Source: CAYGZT01 sp964354445
Lineage (GTDB): Bacteria; Patescibacteriota; Minisyncoccia; UBA6257; JAGOQP01
DNA length: 9,216 bases
Assembly (NCBI GenBank): GCA_964354445.1
Contig: CAYGZT010000003.1
Coordinates: 1-9,216 of the forward strand
Reading direction: 5' to 3'
The notes beneath the pieces are model-generated. The model was given only the letters and a program-made list of their open reading frames with translations. It did not search any database and was not told the DNA's origin. How positions within the stretch are numbered: the stretch's first letter is position 1; each line of letters starts with the position of its first letter. Positions 1 to 6,478 of the stretch are shown here, one piece after another. The position numbers were made by a program, and so were the translations under genes.

Positions 1-618
1 GTGTATCACGAGGAAGTCATCCAGCAGGCGCCGATCGTCAATTATCACGTGATGCCCGCAAACGCCGATCTTGCAGGAGCGCTGGTGGAACTTGTCGGCA
101 CTCCTGACCGCGAGTTTGCGCTGCGCCGGCTCATCAACCGTCTCCGGCACCAGTATCACTATGTGGTGATTGACCTTCCGCCCAGCCTAAGTTTACTGAC
201 CGTCAACGGATTGACCGCCGCCGACGAAGTGCTGATTCCCATTCAAACCGAGTACTACAGTCTGGAAGGCCTCTCGCAACTTCTCGAGACGATCGAGCTC
301 ATTAATACGCGTTTGGGCGCGCGGGTGCGCGTGATGGGAGCGCTCCTGACGATGTACAACAGGCGCGAAACGCTCTCGCGGGAAGTGGCACGCGATGTGC
401 GGCGGTACTTCCCGCATCGCGTGTTTGCTGTTGAGATACCCCGCGCCGTGGCACTTGCCGAGGCCCCGAGCTTCGGCAAACCGATTATTCTCTATGATCC
501 CTCTTCGCCCGGCGCCAAAGCGTACGAGGCGCTGGCGCGCGAGATTATCGGGCAAGAAGGCGATCTTGCATTGGGAGCATTGAACAATGATTTCGGAGAG
601 GTTAGACTGGGGCGGTAG
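1..618 (+). CDS. parA: ParA/Soj chromosome-partitioning ATPase, 5' end missing
   Basis: This is the C-terminal part (205 codons) of a ParA/Soj-type ATPase, a MinD/ParA-family P-loop protein that moves ParB-bound origin regions apart in an ATP-dependent cycle on the nucleoid. Visible are the segment before Walker B (VMPANADLAGALVEL, about residues 18-32), the Walker B region VVIDLPPSL (55-63), the TEYYSLEGLSQLL block (83-95) and the typical C-terminal IPRAVALAEAPSFGKPIILYDP (147-167). The KGGVGKTT Walker A region is absent. Full ParA proteins are about 250-280 residues, so roughly 70-80 residues lie upstream of the window. The GTG at position 1 is therefore probably an internal Val codon. parB follows on the same strand after 135 nt, the usual parAB order. 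Family assignment is firm; which residue begins the protein cannot be seen. Confidence 0.95.
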   Translation: MYHEEVIQQAPIVNYHVMPANADLAGALVELVGTPDREFALRRLINRLRHQYHYVVIDLPPSLSLLTVNGLTAADEVLIPIQTEYYSLEGLSQLLETIELINTRLGARVRVMGALLTMYNRRETLSREVARDVRRYFPHRVFAVEIPRAVALAEAPSFGKPIILYDPSSPGAKAYEALAREIIGQEGDLALGALNNDFGEVRLGR

Positions 619-627
619 AAAAATTAA

Positions 628-652
628 GAGATGTCATGGTAGGTAACATCTC
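628..652 (+). repeat. Small inverted repeat after parA
   Basis: GAGATGT (628-634) pairs perfectly with ACATCTC (646-652) around an 11-nt loop, starting 9 nt after the parA stop. It is not followed by a T-run, so it is not a standard terminator. It might act as an mRNA-stabilising or processing hairpin between parA and parB, or be one end of the adjacent repeat motif. The pairing is seen directly; any role is inference. Confidence 0.4.
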
Positions 653-682
653 GCAATCCTGAGCGGAGTCGAAGGACAAAAG
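652..682 (+). repeat. Repeat-like motif, copy 1 (parA-parB gap)
   Basis: This 31-nt stretch, with the core CCTGAGCGGAGTCGAAGGAC at 658-677, aligns without gaps to the minus-strand sequence 6119-6089 inside topA at 24 of 31 positions. The two copies share CGCA, TCC, GAGCG and GAAGGAC blocks. Both copies lie on the sense strand of their host genes. Strings of this type (CTGAGCG..GTCGAAGG) are, from memory, common as dispersed intergenic repeats in some bacterial genomes, but that was not checked. It could be a REP- or MITE-like remnant. Confidence 0.5.
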
Positions 683-753
683 ACCTCTCTCTTTGCTTTT
701 TGTGTTTTGATGTGTCATGGTGGTTTCTGATATTTCATTGTTAATTTTTTGTC

Positions 754-1755
754 ATGCTCGGCAAAGGACTTGAGTCATTGATTCCAAAAAAACACCACCG
801 CTCCGATGACAACGCGGTTTCTGATGTGAAGGAAGGGGCGGGTGAAGCACCGGCTGGTACAGTCCAGGGAGGCGAAGCGCCGGTTCTGGAGCCCGCTCCC
901 GACCAGGGCAGCCGCGTATCTGAGCCGGTCTTTTTTATTGAAGTAGACAAGATTATTCTCAATCCGTTTCAGCCGCGCTCGAACATTGGCGAAGAGACAC
1001 TCAGAGAACTTGCCGCATCCATCAGGGAGTTTGGGATTCTGCAGCCGCTGGTGGTGTCGAAAGTAGAAGAAGATTCCGAGCTCGGAACCACAGTGACCTA
1101 TCAGTTGATTGCGGGGCAGCGGCGACTGATGGCCGCAAAGATGCTGGGACTTCCAACGGTTCCGGTGATGGTCCGCGCTCCCGGCAAACGCACTGAGACG
1201 CTTGAAATAGCGATTGTTGAGAATATCCAGCGCCAGGACCTTAATGCCGTCGAAACGGCCAGAGCCTACGCCCGGCTTTCCGACGAGTTTGGGATGACGC
1301 AGCGGGAAATCGCCCAGCGGCTGGGCAAGAGCCGAGAGGCGATCGCCAATGCGCTGCGCCTGCTGTCGCTTTCCGGTGAAGTTCAGGATGCGCTTGCAAA
1401 AGGCGCCATCAACGAGAGCCAGGCGCGGCTTTTGTTGTCGGTCCAGGACCCTGCGGCGCAGCAGGAATTGTTCAAGCAGTTGATCGGGGAAAATTTGAGC
1501 GTGCGGCAACTCAAGCAGCGCATTGGACAAACGGCGCAGGGTAGTGCCGGTACACAGGAGGCACAGGAGCCGGCGTTGCGCGCGCAGGATTTGCAGCTTA
1601 AAGCGATTGAGAAGGAGATTGCCGAGGTGGTCGGCGCTCCGGTCAAAATCGAATTTTCCAGAAGCGGCGGCAAGATCATCATTCACTTCTTCTCTCCCGA
1701 GGAGGCAATGGGAATTGCCGAGCGCATCAGACCCAAGAACGCGATGGATATGTAG
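754..1755 (+). CDS. parB: ParB/Spo0J chromosome-partitioning CTPase and parS-binding protein
   Basis: ParB binds parS sites near the origin, spreads as a CTP-dependent clamp and stimulates ParA. The 333-residue product has the normal family length. It opens with the ParA-contacting MLGKGLESLIP peptide (1-11) followed by an acidic, Ala/Gly-rich linker (about 14-57). The ParB N-terminal CTPase domain shows NPFQPR (70-75), the GQRR form of the GxRR motif (121-124) and ENIQRQDLN (156-164). A helix-turn-helix spans about 181-206 (MTQREIAQRLGKSREAIANA). The C-terminal dimerisation domain is about 280-333. The ATG at 754 is the first start after an in-frame TAA at 742 and gives the canonical N-terminus, although no Shine-Dalgarno is visible. 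The gene ends 37 nt from the convergent rel stop, with no clear terminator between. Confidence 0.97.
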   Translation: MLGKGLESLIPKKHHRSDDNAVSDVKEGAGEAPAGTVQGGEAPVLEPAPDQGSRVSEPVFFIEVDKIILNPFQPRSNIGEETLRELAASIREFGILQPLVVSKVEEDSELGTTVTYQLIAGQRRLMAAKMLGLPTVPVMVRAPGKRTETLEIAIVENIQRQDLNAVETARAYARLSDEFGMTQREIAQRLGKSREAIANALRLLSLSGEVQDALAKGAINESQARLLLSVQDPAAQQELFKQLIGENLSVRQLKQRIGQTAQGSAGTQEAQEPALRAQDLQLKAIEKEIAEVVGAPVKIEFSRSGGKIIIHFFSPEEAMGIAERIRPKNAMDM

Positions 1756-1792
1756 GGTTGTGGGTCATAAAAACGCGGGAGTCCGGAGGTAT

Positions 1793-3496
1793 TCAGACCG
1801 TTTTGAAGTTGATTTCCTTTACCCCCTTCACCTTCTTGAGTTTGAACATAAGCGCTTGAGCTTTTTCTTTATTGTTGATGTTCGCTGTCAGGCGCGTCAG
1901 CGTCGCTCCTTTGCCGGTGGTTGATTGAATCTGAACGATTGAGATGCGATTGCGCGAGAAAACCGCCGAGATGTCTTTGATGAGTCCTACCCGATCCTGC
2001 GCGGCAATGCGATACTCCGTTTTTTTGGGCAGGGGTCTCTGACGCCGCAGCGCAGCTTCGATTTTTTTCTTTGCGTATTTGGTCTTGACGATACGTGCCC
2101 ACTCGGGAGAAGGCTTCCGGTTTTTTTGTATGATGATTTCCACCATATCGCCGGACTGGAGCACCGCATCGATCGGGACGATTTTGTTATTGACGCGCGT
2201 GCCGATACAGGAATTACCGACATCCGTGTGGATGTGATAGGCGAAATCAAGAGGAGTTGCACCCACCGGGAGGTCAATGACCCTGCCCTTGGGCGTCAAA
2301 ACGAAGATCCGGTCGGAAAAAAGATCCACCTTGAGCGCATCGACAAATTCTTTTGACCCCGGGAACTGGTCCTGCCATTCCTTGAGTTGTTTGATCCAGA
2401 GCGCCTCTTTGGTGTCGGCAAGGGAGACCGTGTGGCGGGTTTTTGGCGACTCGTGCCCTTTGCGCGATTCATAGAACCAGTGCGCGGCGGCTCCGTGCTG
2501 GGCCACCTCGTGCATGTCGTGCGTGCGGATCTGAAATTCGGTCGGCTTGTTATCAACACAAAAGACAGTCGTGTGCAGTGAGCGGTAGCCGTTCGGTTTG
2601 GGCATGGCGATGTAGTCCTTGATGCGGCCCGGCATGGGCGGCCAGAGCTGATGAAGCACGCCCAGCGCCCCGTAACACTCGTCGATGGTTCCTACGACGA
2701 TACGCATGGCGACAAGGTCATAAATCTGGTCGAGATTCATGTCGAGCCGCAGCAGTTTGTTGTACAAACTCCAGTAGCGCTTGGCGCGATAGTTGATATT
2801 CACAAGCTTAATACCGGCGCGCTCCAGATGTTCGCGCACCATGGGCTCGATTGCCCTCAGGTATCGTTCGCGCTCCTCGTACGATTCTCTGACGTTTTCG
2901 ATAATCCATTGGTACTCGGTCGGGTAGAGGTAGGGGAACGCGAGGTCCTTAAGCTCCCCGTGGATGTTCTGCATCCCCAGCCGGTCCGCAAGCGGCGCGT
3001 AAATCTCCACCGTTTCCAGCGCGATCCGTTTTTGCTTCTGTGCGGGAAGATAGCCGAGCGTTTTGACGTTGTGCAAACGGTCGGCAAGCTTGATGAATAT
3101 CACCCGCAGATCTTTGCTGGTGGCAAGCATCATCTTGCGCAGACTTTCCCTGCTTTCTTTTTCTCCGCGGTAGCGCAGCGTTCCCAGTTTTGAAACGCCT
3201 TCCACCAGAAAGGTAATCTCGCCGCCGAACGTGCTTTCAAGCGTCTGAGGTTTCACTTCGCAGTCCTCGATGACGTCGTGCAGGAGTCCTGCTGCAACCG
3301 ATTGCCAGTCAAGCCGCCAGCGCGCAAGTTGCAGCGCAGTCTCGTATACATGAGAGAAGTACTCATCGCCACTCTTTCGTTTCTGGCCGCGGTGGGCGTT
3401 TTTGGCGAATTCGTACGCTTGCGCGATGGTGCCTATACCTCTCTGGTCGTGAGGGAAGTGCTGAGTATATTCCTGGGTGAGACGGTCAAGGGTCAT
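1793..3496 (-). CDS. rel: Compact bifunctional-type (p)ppGpp synthetase/hydrolase (RelA/SpoT family)
   Basis: This enzyme makes and degrades the stringent-response alarmones (p)ppGpp. The 567-residue protein starts with an HD hydrolase domain whose metal and catalytic residues look intact: H49, H73-D74, E77-D78 (LLHDVIED) and D139 with N143 (LADRLHNVKTL). The synthetase domain has R237/K239, the catalytic-type D260 in QIYDL, GYRSLHTT (303-310) and E320 in EFQIRT; the AExG that usually follows is AQHG here. A TGS domain lies at about 395-456 and a C-terminal ACT domain at about 493-567. Long RSH proteins usually have 700-780 residues. The helical and zinc-finger (CC/RIS) regions between TGS and ACT are missing, leaving only about 35 basic residues. 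The ATG at 3496 has no Shine-Dalgarno. The gene is convergent with parB and divergent from the 127-residue membrane protein gene. Confidence 0.95.
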   Translation of the reverse strand: MTLDRLTQEYTQHFPHDQRGIGTIAQAYEFAKNAHRGQKRKSGDEYFSHVYETALQLARWRLDWQSVAAGLLHDVIEDCEVKPQTLESTFGGEITFLVEGVSKLGTLRYRGEKESRESLRKMMLATSKDLRVIFIKLADRLHNVKTLGYLPAQKQKRIALETVEIYAPLADRLGMQNIHGELKDLAFPYLYPTEYQWIIENVRESYEERERYLRAIEPMVREHLERAGIKLVNINYRAKRYWSLYNKLLRLDMNLDQIYDLVAMRIVVGTIDECYGALGVLHQLWPPMPGRIKDYIAMPKPNGYRSLHTTVFCVDNKPTEFQIRTHDMHEVAQHGAAAHWFYESRKGHESPKTRHTVSLADTKEALWIKQLKEWQDQFPGSKEFVDALKVDLFSDRIFVLTPKGRVIDLPVGATPLDFAYHIHTDVGNSCIGTRVNNKIVPIDAVLQSGDMVEIIIQKNRKPSPEWARIVKTKYAKKKIEAALRRQRPLPKKTEYRIAAQDRVGLIKDISAVFSRNRISIVQIQSTTGKGATLTRLTANINNKEKAQALMFKLKKVKGVKEINFKTV

Positions 3497-3516
3497 GTGT
3501 GTCTGGGTTTGGTAGA

Positions 3517-3565
3517 AAAATTGTACAAGGGGTTATCGTGCGCGGCAAGGGGTTGCAAAATTGTA
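3517..3565. repeat. Phased direct repeats in the rel / membrane-protein divergent spacer
   Basis: CAAGGGGTT occurs at 3526-3534 and 3546-3554, exactly 20 bp apart. AAAATTGTA occurs at 3517-3525 and 3557-3565, exactly 40 bp apart, flanking the first pair on each side. Offsets of 20 and 40 bp put the copies on nearly the same face of the helix. They cover the -10 and -35 of the proposed rel promoter and the start of the -35 of the opposite promoter. They could be operator half-sites for a regulator controlling both genes, or a local duplication. The repeats are seen directly; the role is inference. Confidence 0.5.
3520..3548 (-). promoter_or_regulatory. Probable sigma70-type promoter of rel
   Basis: Read on the minus strand, TTGCCG (3548-3543) and TACAAT (3525-3520) are separated by 17 bp, close to TTGACA/TATAAT. 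The predicted transcript start near 3513 gives a leader of only about 17 nt before the rel ATG, with no ribosome binding site. Both hexamers overlap the direct repeats of this spacer. The match is by eye and not experimentally supported. Confidence 0.5.
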
Positions 3566-3580
3566 ATTTCGCGCTATGCT
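3553..3580 (+). promoter_or_regulatory. Possible promoter of the 127-residue membrane protein
   Basis: TTGCAA (3553-3558) and TATGCT (3575-3580) are separated by 16 bp, each matching the sigma70 consensus at 4 of 6 positions. The predicted start near 3587 would give a leader of about 37 nt that includes the AGGAGG site. It lies back to back with the proposed rel promoter. This is a moderate match only. Confidence 0.35.
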
Positions 3581-3612
3581 GTGCGGCAGAACTGCCCGGA
3601 TATATAAGCGAG

Positions 3613-3618
3613 AGGAGG
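3613..3618 (+). promoter_or_regulatory. Strong Shine-Dalgarno site that fixes the start at 3624
   Basis: AGGAGG lies 5 nt before ATG 3624. It argues for that start over the in-frame ATG at 3576, which has no such site and falls inside the possible -10 element. No other gene in the window has an equally good site. Confidence 0.7.
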
Positions 3619-3623
3619 ATACA

Positions 3624-4007
3624 ATGAGTTTCTGGAACGTCGTGATGATACTGTTCGCGTGTCTATGGGCAGTGATGCCCGCGGTGTTCTGGAAGGCGTG
3701 GAGCTTCTTTCTCTCCCGCGAAAAGCTTGTGTACCGCGAGAACCTGCACGGTTTGGGAGAACATCTTACCGTTCTTTTTCTGTGGCCGTGGTCGTACTTT
3801 GACGATGAGGTAAACCCGCTACTCGAGTTCTTTTCATCGCGGCGGCGGTACGTGACGCTGGCGACGCTGTTGTTCCCATTCCACCTCTGTTACACCGTTC
3901 TGTTCCTGGCCACGGCCGGAGCGGTAACGACGGCGGGTGACGCGCTGGCATGGGCACTTAACCGAGGAGCGGACCTGCGCGACCGCCACCACCACCGTAC
4001 GACGTAG
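3624..4007 (+). CDS. Small two-helix membrane protein, function unknown
   Basis: This 127-residue product is not recognised. It begins with a hydrophobic, Trp/Phe-rich segment (about 3-28, MSFWNVVMILFACLWAVMPA) and has a second hydrophobic stretch at about 77-101, so two membrane helices are likely. Between them is a mostly soluble loop containing LFLWPWSYFDDE (51-62), then a basic SRRR just before helix 2. The tail is polar and ends with RHHHR. No catalytic motif is evident. Codon use resembles the neighbours and the gene has its own AGGAGG site, a possible promoter and a strong terminator, so it looks real and monocistronic. It is divergent from rel and convergent with topA. A role at the envelope is all that can be inferred. 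Confidence 0.75.
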   Translation: MSFWNVVMILFACLWAVMPAVFWKAWSFFLSREKLVYRENLHGLGEHLTVLFLWPWSYFDDEVNPLLEFFSSRRRYVTLATLLFPFHLCYTVLFLATAGAVTTAGDALAWALNRGADLRDRHHHRTT

Positions 4008-4028
4008 AACACTTTGATGCTTTTGTAC

Positions 4029-4076
4029 AACGCCGGCTGTCTCCAAGCCGGCGTTTCTCGTTTTATTTTCTTTTTT
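4029..4076 (+). terminator. Rho-independent terminator after the membrane-protein gene
   Basis: AACGCCGGC (4029-4037) pairs perfectly with GCCGGCGTT (4047-4055) around a 9-nt loop, extendable by a T-A pair. It is followed on the plus strand by a T-rich tail (4054-4076). On the minus strand the stem is followed by GTACAAAAGC, not a T-run, so it mainly stops plus-strand transcription. Its T-rich tail overlaps the last codons of topA (4063 onwards). Confidence 0.85.
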
Positions 4077-6474
4077 TCAGAGTTTCCTTTGGAAGGGATT
4101 TTTTCCTGCCTCTACCCCTTTTGTGCTCTGTCTCGGTCGTTTGAGATGACTTTTCTTTCCACTGGTTGTACAGTTTTTTCAATTCAGCTTCCGTATCAGG
4201 TTTTTTGTTGATAATAAACGTGCAGTCCGGCCATCGGGTGCAGGCATAAAACAGTCTGCCGCGTCCCCGCCCTTTCTTTTCAACGATATCTCCCGGTTTA
4301 TCTTTTCGCTCCGGGGTGTCCAGACACAGCGGGCACGTGAAACCTGTCTTGTTCCATATTTTCAAGATGCCTTTGCATTTCGGATAATCAACACATCCCA
4401 AGAAATATCCGAACCGTCCGCGCTTTATCTTCATCTCTTTATCGCACAGCGGACAGCGCTGACCGCTCGTTTTTTCTTCTAGTGTTTTGATATGCGCTGC
4501 TTCTTCGGGTGTGGGCAAGGTTATCTTGCTTCCTTCCTGCGGGCAGGCAAGAAACTTTCCCATGCGCCCGAACTTAATCAGCATCGGCTGTCCGCAGTGC
4601 GGACAGGGAGTGTCGGATACCTGCACGTTTTTTTCTACGGCAATCTCCTTTGCGTCCAGATGTTGTTTGAACGGTTCATAAAATTCTCTGCACACCTGCG
4701 TCCACCCGATTTTGCCTTCCGCGATTTCATCGAGCTCTTCCTCAACATGGGAAGTAAAATTAATGTCAACGATTTCGGGGAAATGTTCCACCAGCATATC
4801 GTTGACCAAAAATCCAATCTCGGTCGGATAGTACTTTTTTTCAATTTTCTGAACGTAGTCGCGCTCCTGAATGGTGGAAAGTATGGGGGCGTATGTTGAA
4901 GGACGCACGATTCCGTACGATTCAAGGGTTTTGACCAGCGTTGCGTCGTTATAGCGCGGCGGCGGTTCGGTGAAATGCTGCAGCGGGGTTATTGACTTGG
5001 CGGTCAGTCGTTCATTTTTCTCAAGCGGCGGCAGAATGTTTTGGCCGTTTTCTTCGGGCTCATCTTTTCCTTCGGTGTACACTTTTATGAATCCGTCGAA
5101 CAGCACCACCTGTCCGGTGGCGCGAAATGTGTATACGTCGTTGCCGGTGTTGATATTTGCGGCTGTTTGCTCCATTCGTGCCGCCTGCATCTGACAGGCA
5201 ATCGTCCGCTTCCAAATAAGTGCATACAGCCGCAGTTGACTGCGGTCTCTCAAGCCCACTGTCTGCGGAGTTTTTGAAAGGTCGGTGGGGCGTATCGCCT
5301 CATGGGCCTCCTGGGCGCCTCTTGATTTGTTAGCGTAGTAGCGAGGCGCGGAAAGCTGGTAGTTTTTTCCGAAGATGTTGCCGATAACCGTATGCGCCTG
5401 AGCGAGCGCCGACGAGGCCAGATGTACGCTGTCGGTGCGCATATAGGTGATGTAACCGTTCTCGTAGAGCTTTTGGGCGTTTACCATTGTTTGCTTTGCC
5501 GAGAACCCGAGTTTACGCGCGGCTTCCTGCTGAAGCGTTGAGGTGGTAAAGGGCGGCGCGGGAGAGCGGGAGACTTCTTTTTTGGAAATGTCAGCGACGT
5601 AGTAGGAAGCGTCTGAAAGGTCCTTGACGATAGCGCGCGCCGATGCCTCGTCCCTGACATCCATCTTGCTCAGCGGCTTTCTGTTGATCGCGCTCAGGCG
5701 CGCCCCAAACGTCTGTTTGCTTTTTTCTTTGGCAAACACTCCTTCAATGGACCAATACTCTTCTCTGACAAAGTTTTGAATCTCCCGCTCGCGTTCAACC
5801 ACGAGCCGTAACGCAACACTCTGCACTCTACCTGCCGAGAGTCCGTAGCGGATTTTGCGCCAGAGGAACGGAGAGAGTTCGTATCCTACAAGCCGGTCAA
5901 GCACCCGCCGCGCCTGTTGTGCGTCAACCAGTCTCGTATCTATGGCGCGAGGGTTTTTGAGCGCCTCCTCAATGGCGGTTTTAGTGATTTCGTGAAAGAC
6001 GATGCGGCTCACGCCGGTGGGACGTGAATCTGCCAATGCACTCGAATGACTCAATTTTTTTTTGGATTTTTTATTTGTGTTATTCCCGCCTTCGTCCTTC
6101 AGCTTCGCTCGGGACTGCGGGCAGGCAGGCATGTCCATTTGTGCATTGGTGTCGGTTGTGAGCTCAAGAACCTGGCTCAGGTGCCACGCGATCGCTTCTC
6201 CCTCGCGGTCCTCGTCGCTTGCCAGAATAACTTCCCCTGCTTTTAGGACCGCCGCGCGGAGCGCCTCAACATGCTCTTTTGCTTTCGGCGGAATAGTATA
6301 AACGGGCTTGAAATCATTATGTACATCAATACCCAGCTTGCTTTTGGGAAGGTCGCGCACATGACCGTACGAAGAAAGGACTTGATAGTCCTTTGGCAAA
6401 AAAGCGCCGATAGTTTTTGCTTTGGTGGGAGATTCTACGATAATTAGGGAATGTATCGCGCGTTTTGTTCCCAT
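4063..6474 (-). CDS. topA: DNA topoisomerase I (type IA) with an unusual internal insertion
   Basis: TopA relaxes negatively supercoiled DNA by cutting one strand through a 5'-phosphotyrosine link. With ATG at 6474 the protein has 803 residues. The TOPRIM domain (about 7-105) has E14 in VESPTKAKTI and the D87/D89/E91 metal site in DEDREGE. The catalytic Tyr is Y344 in ITYMRTDS. Three C-terminal zinc-ribbon units follow: C624/C627/C644 (only three Cys), C674/C677/C694/C700 and C714/C717/C745/C751, then a Lys/Arg-rich tail. From E91 to Y344 there are about 49 more residues than between E115 and Y319 of the E. coli enzyme, explained by an insertion at about 106-154. ATG 6474 lies 4 nt after the dprA stop, suggesting translational coupling. 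A TTG at 6519 would extend the gene but overlap dprA by 41 nt and adds no conserved residues. Confidence 0.96.
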   Translation of the reverse strand: MGTKRAIHSLIIVESPTKAKTIGAFLPKDYQVLSSYGHVRDLPKSKLGIDVHNDFKPVYTIPPKAKEHVEALRAAVLKAGEVILASDEDREGEAIAWHLSQVLELTTDTNAQMDMPACPQSRAKLKDEGGNNTNKKSKKKLSHSSALADSRPTGVSRIVFHEITKTAIEEALKNPRAIDTRLVDAQQARRVLDRLVGYELSPFLWRKIRYGLSAGRVQSVALRLVVEREREIQNFVREEYWSIEGVFAKEKSKQTFGARLSAINRKPLSKMDVRDEASARAIVKDLSDASYYVADISKKEVSRSPAPPFTTSTLQQEAARKLGFSAKQTMVNAQKLYENGYITYMRTDSVHLASSALAQAHTVIGNIFGKNYQLSAPRYYANKSRGAQEAHEAIRPTDLSKTPQTVGLRDRSQLRLYALIWKRTIACQMQAARMEQTAANINTGNDVYTFRATGQVVLFDGFIKVYTEGKDEPEENGQNILPPLEKNERLTAKSITPLQHFTEPPPRYNDATLVKTLESYGIVRPSTYAPILSTIQERDYVQKIEKKYYPTEIGFLVNDMLVEHFPEIVDINFTSHVEEELDEIAEGKIGWTQVCREFYEPFKQHLDAKEIAVEKNVQVSDTPCPHCGQPMLIKFGRMGKFLACPQEGSKITLPTPEEAAHIKTLEEKTSGQRCPLCDKEMKIKRGRFGYFLGCVDYPKCKGILKIWNKTGFTCPLCLDTPERKDKPGDIVEKKGRGRGRLFYACTRWPDCTFIINKKPDTEAELKKLYNQWKEKSSQTTETEHKRGRGRKKSLPKETLKKRK
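6033..6149 (-). repeat. Putative small repeat element inserted in frame in topA
   Basis: The segment is bounded by a perfect 9-bp inverted repeat, CCAATGCAC (6033-6041) and GTGCATTGG (6141-6149). Inside is an imperfect hairpin: CCCGC (6085-6089) pairs with GCGGG (6117-6121), and GTCC (6094-6097) with GGAC (6112-6115). A T-rich block (6052-6077) encodes a Lys-rich stretch. The 117 nt equal 39 codons and keep the frame. The encoded residues (about 109-148 of TopA) are low-complexity and polar, with no family counterpart expected between the TOPRIM core and VSRIVFHEIT. Positions 6089-6119 match the parA-parB motif at 24 of 31 positions. The inverted and internal repeats are seen directly; that it is a mobile or MITE-like element is inference. 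Confidence 0.55.
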
Positions 6475-6478
6475 AGAG

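Larger units (their letters stand above)
619..753 (+). other. parA-parB intergenic gap with hairpin and repeat motif
   Basis: parAB pairs often overlap or nearly touch, but this gap is 135 nt. It holds a 7-bp inverted repeat (628-634 and 646-652), then a repeat-like motif (652-682), then a T-rich stretch up to parB. A weak promoter-like pair, TTGATG (707-712) and GATATT (729-734) with 16-bp spacing, precedes parB. In such T-rich sequence this could be chance. The CAAAAG/CTTTG pairing around 677-695 followed by TTTTT is too weak to call a terminator. No small ORF is convincing here. Confidence 0.5.

Noticed and set aside
44..59. parS-like CACGTGA core inside parA
   Set aside because: Only about 10 of 16 positions match the consensus parS palindrome, and the outer arms do not fit. 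A CACGTG core alone is expected by chance.
775..1686. 303-codon open frame antisense to parB
   Set aside because: Its product has no recognisable motifs, while the plus strand encodes a complete ParB with all family motifs. It is a consequence of codon bias on the coding strand.
1756..1792. Bidirectional terminator between parB and rel
   Set aside because: The 37-nt gap between the convergent stops has no GC-rich hairpin followed by a T-run on either strand.
2651..3193. 180-codon open frame antisense to rel
   Set aside because: It lies wholly within the conserved HD and synthetase region of Rel and shows no motif of its own.
3576..3623. Upstream ATG start for the 127-residue membrane protein
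   Set aside because: It has no ribosome binding site and adds a polar segment before the first membrane helix; AGGAGG clearly supports ATG 3624.
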